From NCBI GenBank assembly GCA_016709675.1, contig JADJMH010000018.1:70073-134072 (forward strand): 64,000 nucleotides of DNA, given 5' to 3'. Of the stretch, positions 26,956 to 35,521 are shown piece after piece (position 1 is the stretch's first letter; the number at the start of each line of letters is the position of its first letter). The translations under genes were made by a program, and so were the position numbers. This stretch comes from Candidatus Accumulibacter proximus (GTDB taxonomy: Bacteria; Pseudomonadota; Gammaproteobacteria; Burkholderiales; Rhodocyclaceae). The notes under the pieces are model-generated. The model made no database searches. It saw only the letters and a program-made list of their open reading frames with translations, and was not told where the DNA came from.

Positions 26956-27879
26956 TCAAACAGGCGACGGTCGATCTGCGACTCGCTGCGCGAGAACTTC
27001 CGCCAGCATCCGGTCGACGCCGAGTTGCCAGGCCGGCAGGGTGAGGCCAAAGGCAGCCTGCAACTTGCCGGTATCGAGCCGGGAGTTGTGCGGGCGTGGG
27101 GCCGGCAGCGGGTACGCACTGCTCGGCACGCCTTCGATGGCGGTAGCGGCAACCCGGATCGCCTGGCCAGCTTGCCGGGCATGTTCGATGACGTGCCTGG
27201 CGTAGCCGTGCCAGCTGGTTTCGCCGCCCGCCACCAGATGGTAGAGGCCGGCAAGATCGGGGCACTGACACGCGCTACGCAGTGCGTGCGCGGTGACGTC
27301 CGCAATCAGATCGGCGCCCGTCGGCGCGCCGATCTGATCAGCGACGACCTGCAGGTGCTCGCGTTCACACGCCAGGCGCAGCATCGTGCGCGCAAAGTTG
27401 TTGCCGCGCGCCGCATAGACCCAACTGGTACGGAACAGCAGATGCCTCTGGCAACGGGCGACGGCCTGCTCGCCGGCGAGCTTGGTCGTCCCGTAGACGC
27501 CGAGCGGGCCGGTCGGGTCGCCTTCGCGCCACGGCGTTTCGCCGCGCCCGTCAAAGACGTAGTCGGTCGAGTAATGGATCAGCCAGGCGCCGAGGCGGTC
27601 GGCTTCCTCGGCCAGGATGCCGGGTGCCAGGGCATTGATGGTGCTCGCCAGTTCGGGTTCGGACTCGGCCCTGTCGACTGCCGTATGGGCAGCCGCGTTG
27701 ACAATCACATCCGGCGCCACAGCCCGGACGCAGGCGGCCAGGCCGGCAAGATTGGTGAAATCGCCACACAGGCTGCCCTGACCCTCGCAGTCGAGGGCAA
27801 CGATCTGGCCGAGCGGTGCCAAGCTGCGCTGCAACTCCCAGCCGACCTGTCCGCGCTTGCCAAAGAGCAGGATTCTCAT
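26956..27879 (-). CDS. rfbD: dTDP-4-dehydrorhamnose reductase
   Basis: 307 aa. NADP-binding motif GKRGQVG at residues 7-13, IVNAAAHTAVDRAES, STDYVFDG and the catalytic YGTTK (about 126-130). It makes dTDP-L-rhamnose, the last step of the pathway. Its ATG overlaps the rfbB stop (ATGA). RfbA and RfbC, which normally complete the set, are not adjacent here. Confidence 0.94.
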   Translation of the reverse strand: MRILLFGKRGQVGWELQRSLAPLGQIVALDCEGQGSLCGDFTNLAGLAACVRAVAPDVIVNAAAHTAVDRAESEPELASTINALAPGILAEEADRLGAWLIHYSTDYVFDGRGETPWREGDPTGPLGVYGTTKLAGEQAVARCQRHLLFRTSWVYAARGNNFARTMLRLACEREHLQVVADQIGAPTGADLIADVTAHALRSACQCPDLAGLYHLVAGGETSWHGYARHVIEHARQAGQAIRVAATAIEGVPSSAYPLPAPRPHNSRLDTGKLQAAFGLTLPAWQLGVDRMLAEVLAQRVADRPSPV

Positions 27880-28943
27880 GGCTGGCGCTCGCCGTAGTTT
27901 CTCTCGACCCAGGCACGATAGGCACCGGACTGGACATTTCTCACCCAGTCCTGATTCTCCAGATACCATAAGACGGTCTTGCGAATGCCGGTGGCGAAGG
28001 TTTCGGCCGGCTTCCAGCCAAGCTCCCGTTCGATCTTGCGCGCGTCGATGGCGTAACGCCGATCGTGGCCGGGCCGGTCGGTGACGTAGCTGATCTGTTC
28101 GCGGTAGGGTTTGCCGTCGGCACGGGGACGAAGTTCGTCGAGCAGCGCGCAGACCGTATGGACGATTTCGAGATTGGGCTTCTCGTTCCAGCCGCCGACG
28201 TTGTAGGTCTCGCCAGGACGGCCGGCATCTAGGACCCGCCGGATCGCGCTGCAATGGTCCGTGACGTAGAGCCAGTCGCGAATCTGCTGGCCGTCACCAT
28301 AGACCGGCAAGGGCTTGCCGGCCAGGGCATTGACGATCATCAGCGGAATCAGCTTTTCGGGAAAGTGGTAAGGGCCGTAGTTGTTCGAGCAGTTGGTGGT
28401 CAACACCGGCAGGCCATAGGTGTGGTGATAGGCGCGCACCAGATGGTCGCTCGCCGCCTTGCTCGCCGAATAGGGGCTGTTCGGCTCGTAGCGATGCGTT
28501 TCGCTGAAGGCCGCCTCGTCCCTGGCCAGCGAGCCATAGACTTCGTCGGTCGAGACATGGAGAAAGCGAAAGCCCTGTAGCGCGTCGTCGTGCAGGCTGC
28601 CCCAGTAGCCGCGCACGGCTTCGAGAAGGTGGAAGGTGCCGACGATATTGGTCTGGATGAAGTCTTCCGGACCATGGATCGAGCGATCGACGTGCGACTC
28701 CGCGGCGAAATTGATGATCGCCCGCGGCTGGTACTGCGACAGCAGGCGGCTCGTCAAATCGCTGTCGCCTATGTCGCCGTGGACGAAAATGTGCCGCGGG
28801 TCGCCGGCCAGTGCGGCGAGGTTTTCACGATTGCCCGCGTAGGTCAGCTTGTCGAGGTTGATCAGGCCCTCGTCGCTCTGCGCCAGCCAGTCGACAACGA
28901 AGTTGGCTCCGATAAAGCCGGCACCACCGGTCACCAGAATCAT
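27876..28943 (-). CDS. rfbB: dTDP-glucose 4,6-dehydratase
   Basis: 355 aa, extended SDR. TGGAGFIGANF at residues 5-15, STDEVYGSL with the catalytic Asp-Glu, and YSASKAA with the catalytic Tyr and Lys. It converts dTDP-glucose to dTDP-4-keto-6-deoxyglucose. AAAGG lies upstream of the start. It is followed directly by rfbD, and 91 bases separate it from manC upstream. Confidence 0.96.
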   Translation of the reverse strand: MILVTGGAGFIGANFVVDWLAQSDEGLINLDKLTYAGNRENLAALAGDPRHIFVHGDIGDSDLTSRLLSQYQPRAIINFAAESHVDRSIHGPEDFIQTNIVGTFHLLEAVRGYWGSLHDDALQGFRFLHVSTDEVYGSLARDEAAFSETHRYEPNSPYSASKAASDHLVRAYHHTYGLPVLTTNCSNNYGPYHFPEKLIPLMIVNALAGKPLPVYGDGQQIRDWLYVTDHCSAIRRVLDAGRPGETYNVGGWNEKPNLEIVHTVCALLDELRPRADGKPYREQISYVTDRPGHDRRYAIDARKIERELGWKPAETFATGIRKTVLWYLENQDWVRNVQSGAYRAWVERNYGERQP

Positions 28944-29034
28944 GGGGAAAGCCTTTCACATGAGGTTGAGGGTACGTTGCAAGTACAGGCCAGCGATTGC
29001 CCGGGCCATCATCACGCACGGTTGACAATCACCG

Positions 29035-30465
29035 TCATCTGCCGTAGCTGTCCTCCAGACGAACGATGTCGTCCTCGCCCAGATAGCTGCCGGACTGGAC
29101 CTCGACGATTTCGAGGTCGATCCTGCCCGGATTCTCCAGGCGATGCACCACGCCAAGGGGAATATAGGTCGACTCGTTTTCCGACAGCAGCAGCGATTGG
29201 TCGCCGCGGACGATCACCGCCGTGCCCTTGACGACCACCCAGTGCTCGGCACGATGATGATGCTTCTGCAGACTGAGACTGGCCCCGGGCTTCACCAGGA
29301 TACGTTTCACCTGATAGCGCGGGCCGTGCGCAAGCCCTTCGTAGCTTCCCCAGGGGCGATGGACGATGTGTCGGAATTCGGTCTCGCAGCGTGCGCTGCG
29401 CTTCAATTCGTCGACCAGCGTCTTGACCTCCTGCGCTTTCGCCTTGTCGGCAACCAGCACCGCGTCCGGCGTGGCGATCACGATCAGCTCGCTGATCCCC
29501 ACCGTGGCGAGCAGTCTACCTTCCGAGACCAGCACGGAATTGCGGGTGTCGACGCTGAGCACATCGCCGCGCTGCGTATTGCCGTTGCCATCGGCCTGCC
29601 CGATGCTTGCCAGTGCATCCCAGGCACCGATGTCGTTCCAGCCGGCGGCGAGCGGAATCACGACCCCGTGCCCAGTTTTCTCCATCACCGCGTAGTCGAT
29701 CGAGTTCGACGGACTCGCCGCAAACGCGACCGGATCGAGGCGCAGAAAATCGAGATCACGCCGCGCCGTCGCCACAGCCTTGGCAACGCAGTCGCGAATG
29801 CCCGGCGCGAAACGGTCGAGCGCTTCGAGATAGGTGTCGGCGCGGAACAGGAACATGCCGCTGTTCCAGAAGTACTCGCCTGAATCGACGTAGGCGCGCG
29901 CGGTCTCCGGATCGGGCTTCTCGACGAAGCGGTCGAGCGCATAGCCGCCACAGAGTGGATCGCCGCGACGAATGTAGCCGTAGCCGGTCTCCGGACGATC
30001 AGGCAGTACACCGAAGGTGACCAGAGCCCCGGTCAGCGCGTGCGGGACGGCCGCCCTGACCGCGCCCTGGAAAGCCGCCACGTCGGCGATCACGTGATCG
30101 GAGGGAAGCACCAGCAGCAGGGGAACGGCTTGTTCACCCTGCTCGCCAATCGCCTGCAGCGCTGCCGCGGCCACTGCCGGCGCCGTGTTGCGCGCCGCCG
30201 GCTCGAGCAGGATATCGGCCTGCAGGCCGATCTCGAGGAACTGTTCGGCAACCAGGAAGCGGTGGTTTTCGTTGGCCACGGCGATGGTCTTGCCGAGTCC
30301 GACCAACCCATCGAGCCTTTTCAGCGTATTCTGGAGCAGCGAGAAATCATCGACCAGGCGAAGAAACTGCTTCGGGTAGTGCGTTCGCGACAGCGGCCAC
30401 AAACGGGTCCCGGACCCTCCACAGAGGATGACCGGACGAATCACAGGGGAGTCCAATTTACGCAT
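29035..30465 (-). CDS. manC: Mannose-1-phosphate guanylyltransferase / mannose-6-phosphate isomerase
   Basis: 476 aa, bifunctional type II. The N-terminal nucleotidyltransferase has VILCGGSGTRLWPLSR and the FVEKPD substrate motif; the C-terminal cupin, with RPWGSYEGL and QKHHHRAEHWVVVKGTA, is the isomerase. It provides GDP-mannose for polysaccharide or LPS. The ATG at 30465 is the first with family similarity; its ribosome-binding site is weak. Together with rfbBD it supplies deoxysugars and mannose to the surface. Confidence 0.93.
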   Translation of the reverse strand: MRKLDSPVIRPVILCGGSGTRLWPLSRTHYPKQFLRLVDDFSLLQNTLKRLDGLVGLGKTIAVANENHRFLVAEQFLEIGLQADILLEPAARNTAPAVAAAALQAIGEQGEQAVPLLLVLPSDHVIADVAAFQGAVRAAVPHALTGALVTFGVLPDRPETGYGYIRRGDPLCGGYALDRFVEKPDPETARAYVDSGEYFWNSGMFLFRADTYLEALDRFAPGIRDCVAKAVATARRDLDFLRLDPVAFAASPSNSIDYAVMEKTGHGVVIPLAAGWNDIGAWDALASIGQADGNGNTQRGDVLSVDTRNSVLVSEGRLLATVGISELIVIATPDAVLVADKAKAQEVKTLVDELKRSARCETEFRHIVHRPWGSYEGLAHGPRYQVKRILVKPGASLSLQKHHHRAEHWVVVKGTAVIVRGDQSLLLSENESTYIPLGVVHRLENPGRIDLEIVEVQSGSYLGEDDIVRLEDSYGR

Positions 30466-30513
30466 CTCCAGACAGGGCCCAGGGTCAACTCGCCGCGAGG
30501 GGATTTGGGAGGC

Positions 30514-30527
30514 GGCATTATAATGCC
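30514..30527 (+). promoter_or_regulatory. Palindrome enclosing a perfect -10 box before waaC
   Basis: GGCATTATAATGCC is a 14-bp perfect palindrome and contains TATAAT at 30519-30524. It lies 47 bases before the waaC start. No good -35 is visible at the right distance on the plus strand. The site could be a regulator-controlled promoter. The palindrome also reads TATAAT on the minus strand, facing manC. Confidence 0.55.
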
Positions 30528-30574
30528 CACTTCCCGGGCGACGACCGCCCGTCTTTCTCGCCCCTGACCCACCG

Positions 30575-31528
30575 ATGCGCATCCTACTGGTAAAAACCTC
30601 GTCGCTCGGTGACGTAATTCACAACCTGCCGGTGGTCAGCGATCTGCGCCTGAGCCTTCCTGAAGCGCAGATCGACTGTTGCGTCGAAGAGGCGTTTGCC
30701 GATATTCCGCGTCTCCATCCGGCCGTTGATCAGGTCCATCCCGTCGCCATCCGGCGTTGGCGCAGGCAGCTGGGCAGCCTTGCCACCTGGCGCGAACTGG
30801 GCGACTTCCGACGCCAGTTGGGCGCCAGACCCTATGACTTCGTTCTCGACACGCAGGGCCTGCTGAAGAGTGCTCTGATCACCCGCCTGGCGGCGGGCAG
30901 GCGCCTCGGTTACGCGGCCGAGGCGGCGCGCGAACCACTTGCAGCTCGTTTCTACGACGCTACCTTTGTCATCCCGCGCAATGTACACGCGGTTGAACGC
31001 AACCGCTGGCTGGCGGCAGCCGCTTTCGATTACCCGGTGGACTTGCCGCTCGATTACGGGATCGCGGCGCCGGCAATCGATAGCCCCTGGCTGTCTGGCG
31101 AACGTCTGATCATTCTGTTGACGGCTACCAGTCGCGACGACAAGCTGTGGGATGAAAGGAACTGGTGCACGCTCGCCCAGGCGCTGCGCGAGCGTGGCCT
31201 GACGCCGGTTCTCCCGGCCGGCAATGCGCTCGAACGTGAACGAGCGGAACGGATCGCCGCCGCCGTCGAGGGAGTCATCGTCGCGCCGCCGCTGACCTTG
31301 CTCCAGGTGGCTGCCCTGCTTGCCCGAGCCAGACTGGCGATCGGGGTCGACACGGGACTGGCGCACCTCGCCGCCGCCCTGCGCGTGCCGGTCATCGCCC
31401 TGTACATCGCGACCGATCCGGCGCTGACCGGGGTGTACGGGACCGGCTTCATCCGCAACCTCGGCGCCGCCGGTACACCGCCTTCGGTGGCGCAGGTCCT
31501 GAGAGTCGCCGAACAGGCACTGCGCTGA
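30575..31528 (+). CDS. waaC: Lipopolysaccharide heptosyltransferase I
   Basis: 317 aa, GT9 family. It adds the first heptose to Kdo of the LPS inner core. Starts MRILLVKTSSLGDVIHNLP (the catalytic Asp is in LGD), with DTQGLLKSAL in the middle and the sugar-nucleotide motif GVDTGLAHLAAAL near residue 260. It is followed directly by waaA with a one-base overlap, a natural functional pair. Confidence 0.95.
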   Translation: MRILLVKTSSLGDVIHNLPVVSDLRLSLPEAQIDCCVEEAFADIPRLHPAVDQVHPVAIRRWRRQLGSLATWRELGDFRRQLGARPYDFVLDTQGLLKSALITRLAAGRRLGYAAEAAREPLAARFYDATFVIPRNVHAVERNRWLAAAAFDYPVDLPLDYGIAAPAIDSPWLSGERLIILLTATSRDDKLWDERNWCTLAQALRERGLTPVLPAGNALERERAERIAAAVEGVIVAPPLTLLQVAALLARARLAIGVDTGLAHLAAALRVPVIALYIATDPALTGVYGTGFIRNLGAAGTPPSVAQVLRVAEQALR

Positions 31529-32802
31529 TGGCGCGCCTGCTCTACTCGCTGCTCTTCTACCTGGCCATGCCGCTGGTCTGGCTGCGGCTGTTATGGCGGG
31601 CACGCCGACAGCCCGAGTACCTGCAGCAACTGGGGGAGCGGCACGGCTTCTACGCAGCGCGTCCGCCGATGCCAATGATCTGGCTGCATGCGGTTTCCGT
31701 CGGCGAAACGCGCGCCGCAGAGCCGCTGATCGAAGGGCTGCTCCATCGGTATCCGGCGCACGGCCTGCTGTTGACGCACATGACGCCGACCGGCCGGGCG
31801 ACCGGTCGCGAGTTGGTGACCCGGCATCCCGGCCGGCTGACGCAGGCTTACCTGCCCTACGACCTGCCTGATGCCGCTGGGCGTTTTCTCGATCACTTCC
31901 AGCCGCAGATCGGGCTGCTGATGGAAACCGAGCTGTGGCCAAACCTGATCGAGGCCGCCAGACGACGCCATCTGCCCATGGCACTGATCAACGCCCGCCT
32001 GTCGGCCAGCTCACAGCGCGGCTATCGCCGGCTGCAGCGCCTGATCGGGCCGGCGCTGGCGTCTCTGGGCGCCGTTGGGGCGCAGACGGCGGCTGACGCC
32101 GAACGTCTGCAGGAAATCGGCGCTCGCCAGGTCAGCGTCTGCGGCAACCTCAAATTTGATGTCACTCCAGCGCCGGAAAAGCTGCAGCTGGGAGCGTCGT
32201 GGCGGCAACTGCTCGGCAGCCGTCCCATCTGGCTCGCCGCCAGCACACGTGAAGGCGAGGAAGCGCTGATCCTGGACGCCTTCGCCGGGATGGACATTCC
32301 TGGCTTGCTGCTACTCCTGGTGCCGCGTCACCCGCAACGCTTCGGCGAGGTCGCCGAACTCATTGCCGAGCGTCGGCTGGCTGGCTGCCGAAGGAGCGAA
32401 GGTGACCTGCCAAGCAGGGAAACACAGGTCTGGCTTGGCGACAGCATGGGTGAAATGGCTGCCTACTACGCACTGGCCGACCTGGCGCTGATGGGTGGTA
32501 CCCTGTTGCCGTTTGGCGGCCAAAACCTGATCGAGGCCGCAGCCTGTGGCTGCCCGGTGCTGCTCGGTCCGCACAGCTTCAACTTCGCCCTCGCCAGCGA
32601 AGATGCCATCGCCTGTGGTGCCGCGCGCCGGGTTGCCGACGCCCGCCAAGCGGCGGTCGTCGCCGGAGAGTTGCTCCGGCAGCCGGCTGAGCTGGCAGCC
32701 ATGCGCAGTGCCGCCACCGCTTTCAGTCAGGCACACCGCGGCGCGACGGCACGCACCCTGGCGCTGATCGCGCGCCTCATGGCGCCTCGAAGAGTGTATT
32801 GA
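31528..32802 (+). CDS. waaA: 3-deoxy-D-manno-octulosonic acid transferase
   Basis: 424 aa, GT30. Attaches Kdo to lipid A precursor. An N-terminal hydrophobic helix (membrane anchor) is followed by HAVSVGETRAAEPL, whose Glu is the expected catalytic base, then LMETELWPNLI and GGTLLPFGGQNLIEAA near the C-terminus. Its 3' end overlaps the convergent tolC-like gene by 26 bases. Confidence 0.96.
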   Translation: MARLLYSLLFYLAMPLVWLRLLWRARRQPEYLQQLGERHGFYAARPPMPMIWLHAVSVGETRAAEPLIEGLLHRYPAHGLLLTHMTPTGRATGRELVTRHPGRLTQAYLPYDLPDAAGRFLDHFQPQIGLLMETELWPNLIEAARRRHLPMALINARLSASSQRGYRRLQRLIGPALASLGAVGAQTAADAERLQEIGARQVSVCGNLKFDVTPAPEKLQLGASWRQLLGSRPIWLAASTREGEEALILDAFAGMDIPGLLLLLVPRHPQRFGEVAELIAERRLAGCRRSEGDLPSRETQVWLGDSMGEMAAYYALADLALMGGTLLPFGGQNLIEAAACGCPVLLGPHSFNFALASEDAIACGAARRVADARQAAVVAGELLRQPAELAAMRSAATAFSQAHRGATARTLALIARLMAPRRVY

Positions 32803-34126
32803 TCTGTTCGAGGTCGGTCTCGCCAAGCGAGCCAACCGCCGCCTTCAGCTTGAGCTGGGCGAGCAAGGTATTGAAGCGGGCCCGGGCCAGATCGCGCCGG
32901 GTGACGTAGACCTGGTTCTCGGCGTTGAGCACGTCGATGTTGATCCGCACCCCGACCTCCTGACCCAGCCGGTTCGATTCGAGCGAGCTGAGACTCGATA
33001 CCAGCGCCGCCTCAAGCGCCCGGACCTCGGCCAGACCATTGACCACGCCAAGATAGGACTGACGAGCGCCAAGCGCCGAGTTGCGCTTCTCCTTGTCGAG
33101 CGTCGCCAGCTCGGCGTCACGCCGGGCGATGGCTTCACGGGTTCTCGAGTTGACCGCGCCGCCCTGAAAGATCGGGATATTGAGCTGCAGCCCGACCTGG
33201 CGCGTCGTCGTGTCGATTTCGCCGAGTCCTGACTGCCCGGGACCATTGTTCTGGCCGTAGTTGGCGACCACATCAAGCGTCGGATAATGTCCGGCACGGT
33301 TGATTTCGACCGCCTTGGCTGCCGCCTCGGCTGCCGCCTGTTGCGCCTGAACGACGAAACTGTCGCGCTCGGCGGCCTCGACCCACGGTTCCATGCTGGC
33401 CGGTTGCGGTGGCTCCATGAGCGCCTTCGGCTTGAGCCGATTGAGTTCCCCAGGATCCCTGCCGATCAGCACACGCAGCGCATAACGCTTCACTTCAAGC
33501 TCGTTCTCGGCGGCAATCTCCTGCGCTGTCGCCAGGTCCAGGCGCGATTGCGACTCGTAGGTATCGGTGATGGTCGCCGTGCCGACCTCGAAGTTCTTCT
33601 TCGCCTGCTCAAGCTGCTGCCCGATCGCGATCTTGTTGGCCTGCACGGCGCGCAGGTTCTCGATCGCGACGAGTACGTCGAAGTAGGCCTGCGCGACACG
33701 CAGGATCAAATCCTGCCCCGCCTGGGCAAAGGTCGCCTCCGTCTGCACCACCAACAGCTTGGACTGGCCGTACTGGGCGAAATTCTGCCAGCGGAAGAGC
33801 GGTTGCGTCAGGTTGACGTTGTAGGCGTTGCTGTTGAACCGGTTTCGCGTGCTGGTGTTGATGCCGAGGCTATTGATTCGGGTGTCGAAGCTGGAATCAT
33901 TGGCGAAGGTGTTGCCGGTCGCCGCAATCGTTGGCAGCAACCCGGCAAGCGCCTGCGGCAGCTTCTCGCGCCCGGCTTCTGCGGCCGCGCGCGCCGCCGC
34001 GTACTGGGCGTCGTAGGTCAGCGCCTCGCGATAGACCTGCACCAGGTCGGCGGCAAACGGGGACGAAGCAGAGAGGACTGCCGACAGCACGAAGCTGAAG
34101 CGGCCGGCGCTGAATGTCGGAGACAT
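32777..34126 (-). CDS. tolC: TolC-family outer-membrane efflux protein
   Basis: 449 aa. Signal peptide of about 24 residues, then long helical segments with the repeat structure of outer membrane factors (LVQVYREALTYDAQYAAARAA near the N-terminus, NVLNAENQ-type ending in DVLNAENQVYVTRRDLARA). Forms the outer-membrane channel of type I secretion and RND efflux. It lies 36 bases after pcm, the usual Pcm-TolC-WaaA order in this group. No inner-membrane partner is encoded here. Confidence 0.93.
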   Translation of the reverse strand: MSPTFSAGRFSFVLSAVLSASSPFAADLVQVYREALTYDAQYAAARAAAEAGREKLPQALAGLLPTIAATGNTFANDSSFDTRINSLGINTSTRNRFNSNAYNVNLTQPLFRWQNFAQYGQSKLLVVQTEATFAQAGQDLILRVAQAYFDVLVAIENLRAVQANKIAIGQQLEQAKKNFEVGTATITDTYESQSRLDLATAQEIAAENELEVKRYALRVLIGRDPGELNRLKPKALMEPPQPASMEPWVEAAERDSFVVQAQQAAAEAAAKAVEINRAGHYPTLDVVANYGQNNGPGQSGLGEIDTTTRQVGLQLNIPIFQGGAVNSRTREAIARRDAELATLDKEKRNSALGARQSYLGVVNGLAEVRALEAALVSSLSSLESNRLGQEVGVRINIDVLNAENQVYVTRRDLARARFNTLLAQLKLKAAVGSLGETDLEQINTLFEAP

Positions 34127-34162
34127 GAGGCTAACTCACTTGCATCGAGAGCGGATCCGGCG

Positions 34163-34828
34163 TCAGAAGACGAAGCTCTGACGCTTCCTGGTCGTCAGCG
34201 CCGCGACCACGGTTTCAAAGAGGTTGATCGTGTTGAACGCCTGGTCATCGGTGCGGATGATCAGCCGTGCTTCCATCACCGGTGGCTCGCCGATGAATGC
34301 TGCGAGGCGGCCGCCGATCTTCAACTGCTGCAGGAAGGCTTCGGGTAATTCGGGCAGAGACCCCGAGATGACGATCACGTCATAGGGTGAGTGAGCAGGC
34401 CAACCGCGTGATGCATCCCCCGTTTCCACACTGACATTGGCAACGCCGGTCCGCTGCAGCGTACGTCGGGCATCCTCGGCCAATTGCGGATCGATCTCGA
34501 CGCTATACACATACTCGGCCTTCGACGCCAGGAGAGCGGCCATGTAGCCACTGCCGGTGCCGACTTCAAGCACGATATCGGTGTTTCGGATCCCCACCTC
34601 CTGGAGAATGCGGGCCTCGATTTTCGGCTGCAGCATGGTCTGACCGTTGCCGATCGGCAACTCAAGGTCAGCAAACGCCAGCGCCTTCAACGAGTCCGGA
34701 ACGAAGTCTTCGCGCTTGACCACCGCCAGGAGTCCCAATACCTCGGAATCCAGCACTTCCCAGGGGCGTATCTGTTGCTCGATCATGTTGAAACGAGCCT
34801 GTTCCATATCCATTTTCACCGCAGCCAT
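34163..34828 (-). CDS. pcm: Protein-L-isoaspartate O-methyltransferase family protein
   Basis: 221 aa. SAM motif VLEVGTGSGYMAALLA (about residues 83-98) and the early block LPIGNGQTMLQPKIEARILQ. It is in the family that repairs isoaspartyl residues. The ATG at 34828 has GAGGA five bases upstream, preferred to a weak start five codons earlier. The region just upstream carries a strong inverted repeat. Confidence 0.92.
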   Translation of the reverse strand: MAAVKMDMEQARFNMIEQQIRPWEVLDSEVLGLLAVVKREDFVPDSLKALAFADLELPIGNGQTMLQPKIEARILQEVGIRNTDIVLEVGTGSGYMAALLASKAEYVYSVEIDPQLAEDARRTLQRTGVANVSVETGDASRGWPAHSPYDVIVISGSLPELPEAFLQQLKIGGRLAAFIGEPPVMEARLIIRTDDQAFNTINLFETVVAALTTRKRQSFVF

Positions 34829-34849
34829 AGCATTCCTCGTCACAATGGT

Positions 34850-34871
34850 AATATTAGCACAATCTAATATT
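34850..34871. promoter_or_regulatory. Inverted repeat, probable operator upstream of pcm-tolC
   Basis: AATATTAG - CACAAT - CTAATATT, perfect 8-bp arms with a 6-base centre, starting 22 bases upstream of the pcm start codon in otherwise GC-rich sequence. The geometry fits a dimeric MarR-type or Rrf2-type regulator, but no such regulator is nearby. The rest of 34872-35014 shows no gene. Confidence 0.55.
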
Positions 34872-35014
34872 CTTCCTCGATCGGCAGATTATACCTTTAA
34901 CGGCAACCGTTCGCTCGCCGCAAACCCGAGCAGGGAGTGCGCCGTCGGTGCCAGAGCCGGCAGTGGCGGGGATGCGGGGTATGGGCTGGCGGGATGGCGC
35001 GGGTCTACAGGCAG

Positions 35015-35060
35015 CCGGTAACTGAAAGCGGCGCCCGCAGGCGCCGCTTTCAGTTACCGG
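35015..35060 (-). terminator. Very long perfect hairpin after rpsT
   Basis: A 21-bp perfect stem (35015-35035 with 35040-35060) and a four-base loop, starting 14 bases after the rpsT stop. No T-run follows, so it may act as a transcript-stabilising structure or a strong pause rather than a classical terminator. Confidence 0.7.
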
Positions 35061-35073
35061 GCAGAACCTGCCA

Positions 35074-35343
35074 CTAGGACGCAGCGAGGCCCTTGATCTG
35101 GGCCGAGAGGCGGCTCTTGTGCCGCGCGGCCTTGTTCTTGTGGATGATCTTCTTGTCGGCAATACGGTCGATCACCGACACCGATTGCAGGTAAATACTC
35201 TGGGCCGCAGCCTGGTCGCCAGCCACAATGGCCTTCTGTACACGCTTGACCGCCGTGCGCAGGCTGGAGCGCAGACTGGCGTTGTGGGCGCGCTGCTTGA
35301 CGGCTTGGCGGGCCCGCTTGCGGGCTTGTGCGCTATTGGCCAT
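35074..35343 (-). CDS. rpsT: 30S ribosomal protein S20
   Basis: 89 aa, Lys/Arg/Ala-rich helical protein starting MANSAQARKRARQAVKQR and containing KKIIHKNKAARHKSRL, which is diagnostic for S20. It binds 16S rRNA. A single-gene unit with its own promoter and downstream hairpin. Confidence 0.99.
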   Translation of the reverse strand: MANSAQARKRARQAVKQRAHNASLRSSLRTAVKRVQKAIVAGDQAAAQSIYLQSVSVIDRIADKKIIHKNKAARHKSRLSAQIKGLAAS

Positions 35344-35390
35344 GGATGTGTGTCCCTATGAAAAACAGTTGATTACCTCGGAAGGCGCGG

Positions 35391-35419
35391 AGTATACCGA
35401 CTGCTGCTCGCTGACGCAA
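35391..35419 (-). promoter_or_regulatory. Sigma-70 promoter of rpsT
   Basis: On the minus strand TTGCGT (35414-35419), 17 bases, then TATACT (35391-35396), about 48 bases before the rpsT ATG. Position and spacing fit the main promoter of the gene. Confidence 0.65.
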
Positions 35420-35521
35420 TACTTTCGGACAGTCGTGAGCGGGTCATCGAGCCACTGATCCCGCATGGCGGAATCGGCGCAGAAGCGGCGGAAACGGATT
35501 GCGGCCGCGGGATCCGAGCCC

